NCBI RefSeq assembly: GCF_011065935.2
Contig: NZ_JAAMNH020000001.1
Span: 4,299,001 to 4,363,000 of the forward strand
Direction: 5' to 3'
Length of the DNA stretch: 64,000 bases
Source: Clostridium estertheticum
GTDB lineage: Bacteria; Bacillota; Clostridia; Clostridiales; Clostridiaceae
Each line of letters begins with the position of its first letter. Position 1 is the first letter of the stretch. Positions 26,290-33,665 of the stretch are shown piece after piece. A program made the translations under genes and the position numbers. Under the pieces are notes generated by a model that had not been told where the DNA came from, searched no databases, and was given only the letters and a program-made list of their open reading frames with translations.

Positions 26290-26616
26290 TTTAAATTCCT
26301 CCTGTTATTTTTCTGGAATGACAACAATTTTGTATAATTGTCTTCCATATATTTTAAATTTATTGTTTTGAATAATTAATACTGATATAAACAATTTGAT
26401 ACTTATTTTTGAACTATCTTCAGTATACTTTTATACAGATATAAAGTCGGTAACAAATGTTACATAATAAAAGTTTTTTTCTTATACATTTCGCCTGTAC
26501 ACATAAAAAAACTCAGCATGATTAGGAGTATATCTCCATTAAACCTTAACATTGAAATTTTTGTATTAATATGGTATTATTACTATGTATGAATAATAAG
26601 AATAGGAGTAAATATT
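26290..26616. other. Divergent intergenic region between hcp and the ECF gene
   Basis: 327 bp holding the hcp promoter region and an HcpR-like operator at 26450-26463. No gene and no recognisable riboswitch for the ECF component were seen. Confidence 0.5.
26450..26463. promoter_or_regulatory. HcpR-like operator upstream of hcp
   Basis: GTAACAAATGTTAC is a perfect inverted repeat of the form GTAAC-N4-GTTAC, which I recall as the predicted site for clostridial HcpR, the CRP/FNR-family nitrosative-stress regulator of hcp. The sequence on the hcp side (ATTTGTTACC then AT-rich DNA) may overlap a promoter. The regulator itself is not in the window. Confidence 0.55.
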
Positions 26617-27153
26617 GTGAAAAATTTAAATATTAATAAACTAGTAAAAGCTAGTCTCTTCCTTGCCTTAGCTATAGTTTTTCAGGTTATAGGAAAAACT
26701 GCACCTCAAATAAGCCAATTTTTTGTTGGGCCAGCCATTAATGCAATACTTATACTTACAGCTGCAATTTGTGGAGGTGTTTATGGAGTATTTGTAGGCT
26801 GCTTAACTCCACTGCTAGCTTGGTTAACTGGACAACTCCCTAGCGCTTTTGGCCCTTTTATCCCCTTTATAATGATTGGTAACATACTATTTGTTCTTTG
26901 TTTTGTACTTGTGTGGAAACGAGGTAAATATGGCAAATACTTAGGAATTATACTTGGCGCTTTTATAAAATATATATTTTTATCAGTTTCTGCATCAAAG
27001 CTTATCCCCTTGTTCAAGCTAAATATACCTGTAAAAATGGCGAATATGCTAGTTATTTCTATGGGTATACCTCAACTTATAACTGCACTCATTGGAGGAG
27101 CTTTTGCATTAATACTAATTGAAATTTTAAGAAAGAGAAAAGTCTATATGTAG
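26617..27153 (+). CDS. ECF transporter S component of unknown substrate
   Basis: 178 residues, about five or six hydrophobic helices. N-terminal LVKASLFLALAIVFQVIGK and internal GGVYGVFVGCLTPLLAWLTGQLP are typical of S components (the vitamin-binding subunit of energy-coupling-factor importers). GTG start with AGGAG upstream. It is monocistronic, divergent from hcp, and lacks a riboswitch that would name its substrate. The shared EcfAA'T module is absent here. Confidence 0.8.
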   Translation: MKNLNINKLVKASLFLALAIVFQVIGKTAPQISQFFVGPAINAILILTAAICGGVYGVFVGCLTPLLAWLTGQLPSAFGPFIPFIMIGNILFVLCFVLVWKRGKYGKYLGIILGAFIKYIFLSVSASKLIPLFKLNIPVKMANMLVISMGIPQLITALIGGAFALILIEILRKRKVYM

Positions 27154-27169
27154 GCCTTTCTCTTTTTTC
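27130..27169 (+). terminator. Terminator overlapping the ECF gene end
   Basis: AGAAAGAG and CTTTCTCT pair across the stop codon, followed by TTTTTTCTT. Confidence 0.75.
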
Positions 27170-27175
27170 TTAGGG

Positions 27176-27225
27176 GGACGGTTAACAACTAATTACATTT
27201 TTCATTAATTAGTTGTTAACCGTCC
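27176..27225. repeat. 50-bp near-perfect palindrome
   Basis: GGACGGTTAACAACTAATTA and its exact complement TAATTAGTTGTTAACCGTCC flank CATTTTTCAT. The 20-bp perfect stem has no T-run, so it is not an ordinary terminator. It lies between the ECF terminator and the phosphate-transporter promoter. Confidence 0.85.
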
Positions 27226-27258
27226 TCACTCTCTTTCCCATTTATAATTAACCCAATC

Positions 27259-27344
27259 TTAACATTCCGTAATCTTTCTTAAAAAATTGTTTAAAATCAT
27301 AAAACAATTAACATAAATAGTTAAAACTTAACACTAACTTAACA
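27259..27344 (+). promoter_or_regulatory. Pho-box-like TTAACA repeats upstream of the Na/Pi transporter
   Basis: TTAACA occurs at 27259, 27308, 27328 and 27339, the last two spaced exactly 11 bp, with TTAAAA at 27321. B. subtilis PhoP binds tandem TTAACA-like repeats with 11-bp period. The cluster lies directly before a -10-like TATGATAAAAT and a phosphate transporter gene. Confidence 0.6.
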
Positions 27345-27403
27345 TTGTTATGATAAAATTTCATAGAAACGCAGGAAATATTCTTTTTAAAAGGAGAGTT
27401 AAT

Positions 27404-29011
27404 ATGGATTATAAGATGATTTTTCAACTTTTGGGTGGTTTAGGACTATTTGTATATGGGATGAAGCTTATGGGGGATGGTCTACAGAAGGCCGCAGGAG
27501 AAAAATTAAAAAGAATGCTGGAAATTCTAACTAGCAACAAGTTTTTCGCCGTACTTGTCGGTGCAGGGGTTACTGCAATTATTCAAAGTAGTAGTGCAAC
27601 TACAGTAATGACTGTAGGTTTTGTAAATGCAGGACTTATGAATTTATTTCAAGCTGCTGGGGTTATTATGGGAGCAAACATAGGTACTACAATGACCGCT
27701 CAACTTATAGCCTTTAAACTTACAGATATAGCACCATTTATTCTTGCTATAGGTGCCGTTTTAGTTATGTTTAGCAAGAAGAAAAAAACTAGAGATATTG
27801 GTGAAATCGTTCTAGGTTTTGGTATATTATTTGTAGGTATGTCTATGATGGAAACTTCTATGAGACCTTTAAGTCAACTAGATAGCTTTAAAAACCTTAT
27901 TGTGGTACTCGGAAAATATCCACTCATGGGAGTTCTTGTTGGTCTTGGTATGACAGCAACAGTTCAAAGTAGTAGTGCTACTATTGGAATATTAATGGCA
28001 CTTGCTGCAAATAGCAGTATTTCCCTTGGTGTTGCACTTCCTATTCTATTTGGAGATAATATTGGAACATGTGCTACTGCGCTACTCGCAAGTATAGGAA
28101 CAACTAAAAATGCTAAGAGAGCTGCACTTATACATTTAATCTTTAACACCACAGGAACAATATTGTTTATGCTAGCTTTCAAACCAGTGTTAAAAATTGT
28201 TCCAATGTTTGGTGGAGATATTCAAAGGCAAATTGCCAACGCACACACATTGTTCAATGTAACAAATGTATGTATTCAAATTTGGTTTATAAATGTTTTA
28301 GTTAAGATTGTTAATAAATTAGTTCCAGGAGAGGATGAAAAATCATCTGCTCTAGTACTCGAATACTTAGATGTAAGACTCCTGGAAACTCCTGCAATTG
28401 CTGTTGGACAAGTTATTAAGGAAATTAGTAGAATGGGAAAACTCGCCTCTGAAAATCTTTCTAATGCAATGCAAGCTTTTTTAAATTCTGATGAAAATTT
28501 GATGAGCTCAGTTATTGAGCACGAGGTAACCATAAATTATCTTGAAAGAGAAATAACTGGTTATATGGTATCTCTTTCAAATACTCCTCTATCAGAACAT
28601 CAATCTGAAATCATTACTTCATTATATCATGTAGTAAATGATATAGAGAGAATTGGGGATCATGCTGATAACTTAGGTGAACTTGCTAAACTAAAGATGG
28701 ATAGTAACCTCTCTTTTTCAGAAAAAGCAATATCTGATCTTGCACATATGTTTGAAACTGTAAAATATTGTGTTGATAATTCCATAATAGCTTTAGAAAA
28801 TTCTGATGTGCAAGCTGCCCGCAAAGCCATGGATGTAGAAGAGAATATAGATGACATGGAAAAACAACTTAAAAATGATCATATAGCTAGATTAAATAAC
28901 TTTGAGTGCACCCCAGCTGGTGGCTCAGTATACCTAGAGTTGTTAACAAATCTAGAAAGAGTCGGAGACCATTCAAATAATATTGCACAAATGGTTATTA
29001 ATTCTAAATAA
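27404..29011 (+). CDS. Na/Pi cotransporter family protein with PhoU domain
   Basis: 535 residues. Two inverted QSSSAT motifs (GVTAIIQSSSATTVMTV and GMTATVQSSSATIGIL) define the NptA/YjbB phosphate cotransporter fold. The C-terminal about 220 residues form a cytoplasmic PhoU-like helical domain (ERIGDHADNLGELAKL, ERVGDHSNNIAQM). Family members move phosphate with sodium, some as exporters. The start at 27404 has AAGGAG at normal spacing; the frame extends to 27350 without one. TTAACA repeats upstream suggest PhoP control. Confidence 0.9.
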   Translation: MDYKMIFQLLGGLGLFVYGMKLMGDGLQKAAGEKLKRMLEILTSNKFFAVLVGAGVTAIIQSSSATTVMTVGFVNAGLMNLFQAAGVIMGANIGTTMTAQLIAFKLTDIAPFILAIGAVLVMFSKKKKTRDIGEIVLGFGILFVGMSMMETSMRPLSQLDSFKNLIVVLGKYPLMGVLVGLGMTATVQSSSATIGILMALAANSSISLGVALPILFGDNIGTCATALLASIGTTKNAKRAALIHLIFNTTGTILFMLAFKPVLKIVPMFGGDIQRQIANAHTLFNVTNVCIQIWFINVLVKIVNKLVPGEDEKSSALVLEYLDVRLLETPAIAVGQVIKEISRMGKLASENLSNAMQAFLNSDENLMSSVIEHEVTINYLEREITGYMVSLSNTPLSEHQSEIITSLYHVVNDIERIGDHADNLGELAKLKMDSNLSFSEKAISDLAHMFETVKYCVDNSIIALENSDVQAARKAMDVEENIDDMEKQLKNDHIARLNNFECTPAGGSVYLELLTNLERVGDHSNNIAQMVINSK

Positions 29012-29017
29012 ATTTTC

Positions 29018-29066
29018 AAAAAAAAAGATTAGGGCATAGTGTAAAACTAAACCCTAGTCTTTTTTT
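29018..29066 (+). terminator. Terminator of the Na/Pi gene
   Basis: AAAAGATTAGGG and CCCTAGTCTTTT with a long loop and seven T after it. Confidence 0.85.
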
Positions 29067-29121
29067 ATGTTTGCGATTTATCAATTCTTTTATTTTTTAA
29101 GTACTATTATTGTTAACTACT

Positions 29122-29853
29122 CTAAGATATTTGTTTGGCCTTACATATATTACTTAATTCCACTTCTATTATATTTTGTACATATTCTGCTAAACCCTGT
29201 TCCTGCTCTTTACTTAAGCCATACAAATAAATAGGTTTATGTATAACCATATTTATTTTGTTTCCCATAACTTTTCTGCCTACTTCTAATACATTATAAC
29301 TTCCATCTATTGTTATTGGCACTATGCACGCTCTAGACTTTGTTGCCAGTTTCATACTCCCTTTTTTAAATGAATTCATTTTAGATTTTAGACTTCTTGT
29401 ACCTTCCGGAAAAATCAACATAGAATACCCTTGGTTTATCTTTTCCACACCTTCTTGAATAGTTTTAATTGATTCTCTAGGACTTTGCCTATTTATATAA
29501 ATTGATCCTATTGATTTTAACCAACTGCTAACCAATGGTATCTTTTTTATTTCTTTCTTAGCCACAAACCCAAAAGGTTTATCAATATAAGCAAGTAATG
29601 CAAATCCATCAAAAATAGCTTGATGATTTGCTATAAAAACACAATTCTCCACTGGTATATTTTCAGTACCACTGACTTTCACACTAGTCTTAGTTACCCT
29701 CAAAACATATTTTGAAATTTTTTGTGCTGCTCTAAAGGCAAGTATTTCAGACTCTTTAGGTGATTTTTTTTGTATGTATTTTATTTTAATTAAGTTAAGA
29801 GATGAAATACACAAATATATCGAAAAATATAAATACCATAATAATTTTATCAT
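29122..29853 (-). CDS. plsC: 1-acyl-sn-glycerol-3-phosphate acyltransferase
   Basis: 243 residues, N-terminal membrane segment. Acyltransferase motifs: NHQAIFDGF (HX4D catalytic), the substrate-binding FPEGTRS, and a later VPITIDGS. It makes phosphatidic acid from lysophosphatidic acid and acyl-ACP/CoA. GGGGGGAAA lies before ATG 29853. It is monocistronic and divergent from ytxH. Confidence 0.9.
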   Translation of the reverse strand: MIKLLWYLYFSIYLCISSLNLIKIKYIQKKSPKESEILAFRAAQKISKYVLRVTKTSVKVSGTENIPVENCVFIANHQAIFDGFALLAYIDKPFGFVAKKEIKKIPLVSSWLKSIGSIYINRQSPRESIKTIQEGVEKINQGYSMLIFPEGTRSLKSKMNSFKKGSMKLATKSRACIVPITIDGSYNVLEVGRKVMGNKINMVIHKPIYLYGLSKEQEQGLAEYVQNIIEVELSNICKAKQIS

Positions 29854-30158
29854 AAATTTCCCCCCATGGTAATTTCTTTAACTATCAGCACATTCTACGG
29901 GCGTTACACTTCTAAAAATAACTAATATACCTACTAGCTTTTTAAAAAGACCACTTATATGCAAATATACCTTATGATTTTATCAAACATCACAAAAAAT
30001 TGATATGATTTTGTAATAATTTATACTCAACAGAGTATTTCTTTTTACATTTATGTTACATTTTTGTTACATTTTTCTCTATTCATTGACAAAAACTACA
30101 CAAAGTATATGATTGTAGTATATTATAAGATTTTTCATCTTTAAAGGAGGCAACATTT
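29854..30158. other. Divergent intergenic region between plsC and ytxH
   Basis: 305 bp. It holds three 11-bp-spaced repeats and a consensus promoter for ytxH (described separately). Nothing else was recognised. Confidence 0.5.
30044..30113 (+). promoter_or_regulatory. Consensus promoter with three 11-bp-spaced operator repeats
   Basis: TTTACA (30044), GTTACA (30055) and GTTACA (30066) recur at exactly 11-bp intervals, each followed by TTT. Fifteen bases later comes a promoter: TTGACA (30086-30091), 16-bp spacer, TATGAT (30108-30113). The layout fits a tandem-binding response regulator, PhoP-like or WalR-like. It drives ytxH and the gene after it. Confidence 0.65.
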
Positions 30159-30647
30159 ATGATACTTACAAAATGGTATGAAAAAAGAAAAAAAGAAAAA
30201 CAAAGAAAATTAAAAATTCAAACTGCAAAAAAAATACTTATTGGAACCGCAGCAGGAAGTGTCAGTGGATTACTCGGTGGTTTACTTTTTTCTCCTAAAT
30301 CTGGTAAAGAAACTAGAAAAGATATTGCTAACTCATCAAAAGAGATTACAAACAATATTAAAGAAAAAACCATAGAACTTAAAGAAAACATTAACGATAA
30401 TGTAACAGATGCTAAAGTTAAAATCAAACAAAAAAGTGCGGACCTTAAGGAAGCATTAAACAATAAAGTTTCAGATGCTAAAGATAATGTAATAGATGCT
30501 AAAGTTAAAGTTTCTCAATATTTGAATGAAAAAAAGACTTCAAAAGCAATTTTTGAAACAGTGGATGCTGTGGCTGAAACAGCTAATGAAGCAGTAGATA
30601 ATATTTTAGGACAAACCGAATCAATTGAAAAAGACAGTAAAAAATAA
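30159..30647 (+). CDS. YtxH domain protein
   Basis: 162 residues. The N-terminal GTAAGSVSGLLGGLLFSPKSGKETRKDI (a glycine-rich membrane-associating helix followed by SPKSGKETR) is the YtxH signature. The rest is a long charged helix with repeated DAKVK/NVIDAKVKV-type units, probably coiled coil. YtxH proteins are general-stress proteins of unknown mechanism in Bacilli. AAAGGAGG precedes the start. Cotranscribed with the next gene, 30 bases downstream. Confidence 0.85.
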   Translation: MILTKWYEKRKKEKQRKLKIQTAKKILIGTAAGSVSGLLGGLLFSPKSGKETRKDIANSSKEITNNIKEKTIELKENINDNVTDAKVKIKQKSADLKEALNNKVSDAKDNVIDAKVKVSQYLNEKKTSKAIFETVDAVAETANEAVDNILGQTESIEKDSKK

Positions 30648-30677
30648 CCAAAATTTATAAGAATAGTGGTGCTATTA

Positions 30678-31019
30678 ATGTATGTAAATTTTTTTAAATT
30701 AGGACAAGGTATATTAATTTTTCTTGGTATAGTCATTTTAATTATACTGATAGTAGGTTTGTTAAAACTCATTAAAACTATATCAAGTGTAAATTCAATC
30801 ATCAAAAAGAATGAAGATAGTATTGATGAAATACTAGAATTTCTACCAAAAACCTTTAAAAACTTATATGAAGTAACTGACAATATAAAAGATGTTACTG
30901 AGGTAGTAGTTCAGACAACTGCCACCGCTCTTGGAGCAACAGAATCTATTGAAAAATATTTAGTATATATAGTAGATATTTTAACTATCATAAAAAAGAT
31001 ATTTTCAAATAAAAAGTAG
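30678..31019 (+). CDS. Small membrane-anchored helical protein (DUF948-like)
   Basis: 113 residues: one N-terminal transmembrane helix (GILIFLGIVILIILIVGLLKLI), then an amphipathic helical region with polar spacing as in DUF948 proteins. In Firmicutes, YtxH and DUF948 (YtxG) genes are often adjacent, which supports the assignment. ATG 30678 is chosen over GTG 30666 because GTGGTG lies six bases upstream. Function unknown. Confidence 0.6.
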   Translation: MYVNFFKLGQGILIFLGIVILIILIVGLLKLIKTISSVNSIIKKNEDSIDEILEFLPKTFKNLYEVTDNIKDVTEVVVQTTATALGATESIEKYLVYIVDILTIIKKIFSNKK

Positions 31020-31041
31020 GAGATTTACTTCCTACTTTTTA
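31011..31041. terminator. Bidirectional terminator between convergent genes
   Basis: AAAAAGTAGGA and TCCTACTTTTT flank GATTTACT. It contains the end of the DUF948-like gene and serves rarA from the other side. Confidence 0.88.
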
Positions 31042-32360
31042 TCTTTATTCTTCAATATCTTAAGTCGCTCTTTAATTTTTTTCTCATATCCATTATCAAA
31101 AGCTTCATAGTATAATGTACCAACTAGTTCCTCAGGCAAATATTGCTGCTTCACATAATTTCCTTCATAGTCATGAGGATACATGTATCCTAACCCATGA
31201 CCTAATTTCTTTGCCCCACTATAACTTTGATCCCTTAAATGAGCGGGTATCCCACCTATGTTTTTTTCTTCTACATCTTTAAGTGCTTTATTAATTGCCA
31301 TATACGATGCATTGCTCTTAGGAGCGCATGCGATATAAATTGCAGCTTGAGATAAAATAATTCTTGCTTCAGGCATCCCCACAAACTGAACAGCCTGAGC
31401 TGCATTATTTGCTACCAGTAGTGCAATAGGATCTGCATTTCCCACATCCTCAGCTGCAGCTATTACAATTCTCCTAGCAATGAATTTAGGATCCTCACCG
31501 GCATATATCATCCTAGCTAAGTAATGAATCGCAGCATCAGGATCAGAACCTCTCATGCTTTTAATAAAAGCAGAAATCACATCGTAATGTTCGTCTCTAT
31601 TTTTATCATATTTAATATGTTTTTTTTGCAGACATTCCACTACAACCTCAAGGGTTATGTTTATTTTGCCTAGCTCATCTCTATCTGTAGTGAGTACTGA
31701 CAACTCCAAGGCATTAAGGGCGCGCCTTGCATCACCATTTGCCATATTTGCAAGATAATCTATAGCTTCGCTATCCATACAAATATTAGTATTTCCAAAA
31801 CCCACTTTTTTGTCCTCTATTCCACGTATAATAATGTTTTTAATATGTTTTTCTTCCAAGGGCTCCAGTTTAAATAGCATAGACCTAGAAATTAATGCAT
31901 TATTAACTTCGAAATATGGGTTTTCTGTGGTTGCCCCAATTAATACTATTGTACCCTTCTCAACATATGGTAATAATGCATCCTGTTGAGCTTTATTAAA
32001 TCTATGAATTTCATCTATAAATAAGATGGTTTTAATGTCATACATTCCCAAATCATTCTTTGCCTTTGCCACCACTTCTCTTAATTCCTTTAGCCCATCT
32101 GTAACCGCATTAAGTCTAACAAAATTAGATTTTGTTGTATTTGCAATAACTTTAGCCAAGCTAGTTTTGCCTGTACCTGGTGGACCATAAAGTATTAATG
32201 AAGTTATTTTATCAGCTTTAATTGCTCTCCATAAAAGCTTTCCCTTGCCTAAAATATGCTCTTGCCCTACGTAATCTTCTAACTTTTCTGGTTTTAATCT
32301 TTCAGAAAGTGGCGCATCTTTTAGTAAGTTTTTTTCCGCTTGTAATTCAAATATATCCAT
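31032..32360 (-). CDS. rarA: Replication-associated recombination protein RarA (MgsA)
   Basis: 442 residues. AAA+ ATPase: Walker A GPPGTGKTSLAK, Walker B ILFIDEIHRFNKAQQD, sensor GATTENPYF, then arginine-finger region GDARRALNAL and the C-terminal tetramerisation domain (SYMAINKAL...IPAHLRDQSY). It acts at stalled replication forks. ATG 32360 follows AGAGGTGATT; the upstream start at 32381 is less likely. Confidence 0.93.
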   Translation of the reverse strand: MDIFELQAEKNLLKDAPLSERLKPEKLEDYVGQEHILGKGKLLWRAIKADKITSLILYGPPGTGKTSLAKVIANTTKSNFVRLNAVTDGLKELREVVAKAKNDLGMYDIKTILFIDEIHRFNKAQQDALLPYVEKGTIVLIGATTENPYFEVNNALISRSMLFKLEPLEEKHIKNIIIRGIEDKKVGFGNTNICMDSEAIDYLANMANGDARRALNALELSVLTTDRDELGKINITLEVVVECLQKKHIKYDKNRDEHYDVISAFIKSMRGSDPDAAIHYLARMIYAGEDPKFIARRIVIAAAEDVGNADPIALLVANNAAQAVQFVGMPEARIILSQAAIYIACAPKSNASYMAINKALKDVEEKNIGGIPAHLRDQSYSGAKKLGHGLGYMYPHDYEGNYVKQQYLPEELVGTLYYEAFDNGYEKKIKERLKILKNKDKK

Positions 32361-32387
32361 ATAATCACCTCTTAGGAACATTCAAAT

Positions 32388-32427
32388 AAATAACAAGTCA
32401 ATATGTTAGACTATTGACTTGTTATTT
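32388..32427 (-). terminator. Terminator of the TelA-family gene
   Basis: AAATAACAAGTCAATA and its complement form a long stem; T-rich sequence follows on both sides, so it may be bidirectional. Confidence 0.8.
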
Positions 32428-32487
32428 GTTTTCATGAGTCTAAACCCTTTATTTTGTTTCCTAACTGCATTATAATTCATAAAACTA

Positions 32488-33573
32488 TTATTTTAGTGAT
32501 TTTTGCTTTAGTTTTTCTGTCATCTCATGTAGTTTGACTATTCCAGCTTCTCTCAGTCTCTTGTTTTCATCTTCAATGGATTTTGTTTCTTCGATACCTT
32601 GCATAATTGTATTCCAAGTTTTCTCTAGAGTTTCAATTTTTACACTTGTGCCTCCAGCGAGTTTTGCTATGTCTACACTTTGACTTCTTATGTTTTCAGC
32701 ATTTTTCATTAATAACTCGTTAGTAGTTCTATCAAGTTCAGCTAGTGAATCTGCTACTAGCTTTTGTTTTTTTAGTGCAATAGCTTGAATTATTCCATTT
32801 TTAAATACAGGTATAGTTATTATAAAAGCAGAATGTACTTTAGATATCAACTTATAATTTCCTCTTTGAATCATTTTAATCTGAGGAGCAGTTTGTAATG
32901 ATACCATTTTAGCCATTTCCAAATCATAGATTCTCTGTTTTAACATTTCAAGAGTAGCTTTAAAATTTTCGTAATTAATTACATTTATTTGTTCTCCATT
33001 AGTTGCTAGGGACTCAAGTTTAGGAAGCTCTCCACTTTCACTTTTTTCAACAATCATATTTCCTGCAGCAATGTATTTTTCTAATTCTCCGTAATACTCA
33101 AAATTTTGATTATATAGGTTTTCAAGCATTAAGTTAGAGTTGTTTATCTCCACCTTATATCCACTAAGTTGAGTATAAATTTTATCTATTTCTCCTCCAA
33201 TGGTTTTATACTTACCCATCATTTTATCTATAGCCTTAGCTGGTTTACTAAACAACTTTCCGAGGAAACTAGTTTTGCTTTCTTCAAAATCTTGTTTGTC
33301 AAACTTTTTCATTATACTTGTAAGTTCCTTTATCATAACACCTGAATCTTCAACACTACTGGTTTTAATAGAGTTTAATATTTGATCTGCAAATTTGGAT
33401 ATTTGCTGTGCTGGTTCATTTCCAAATTCTAATATGGCATTTGCATCTTTAATATTTAAATTTGATGCAATTTGCATCACCTGTGGTGAGACTTTAAGTT
33501 GATTGTTTATGCTAATAGCCTTTTTTTCTATATCCTCTTCTTTTATTATAAGTACTCCATTATTGTTTTCCAT
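32488..33573 (-). CDS. TelA/YceH-family toxic anion resistance protein
   Basis: 361 residues, largely helical, no membrane segment. Sequence blocks LGKLFSKPAKAIDKMMGKYKTIGGEIDKI and GNYKLISKVHSAFIITIPVFKNGIIQAI match TelA (PF05816). Family members are linked to tellurite and other anion or membrane stress, but the biochemical role is unknown. AGAGGAG before ATG 33573. It follows the YceG gene by about 90 bases, the conserved yceG-yceH arrangement. Confidence 0.88.
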   Translation of the reverse strand: MENNNGVLIIKEEDIEKKAISINNQLKVSPQVMQIASNLNIKDANAILEFGNEPAQQISKFADQILNSIKTSSVEDSGVMIKELTSIMKKFDKQDFEESKTSFLGKLFSKPAKAIDKMMGKYKTIGGEIDKIYTQLSGYKVEINNSNLMLENLYNQNFEYYGELEKYIAAGNMIVEKSESGELPKLESLATNGEQINVINYENFKATLEMLKQRIYDLEMAKMVSLQTAPQIKMIQRGNYKLISKVHSAFIITIPVFKNGIIQAIALKKQKLVADSLAELDRTTNELLMKNAENIRSQSVDIAKLAGGTSVKIETLEKTWNTIMQGIEETKSIEDENKRLREAGIVKLHEMTEKLKQKSLK

Positions 33574-33665
33574 GTTTATCACTCCTCTTATCTATTTTCC
33601 TGATTTATTTTCAGATCTTTATACCCTAGCATAAAAATCAAAATTCACTATCAACTATTCAAGTA

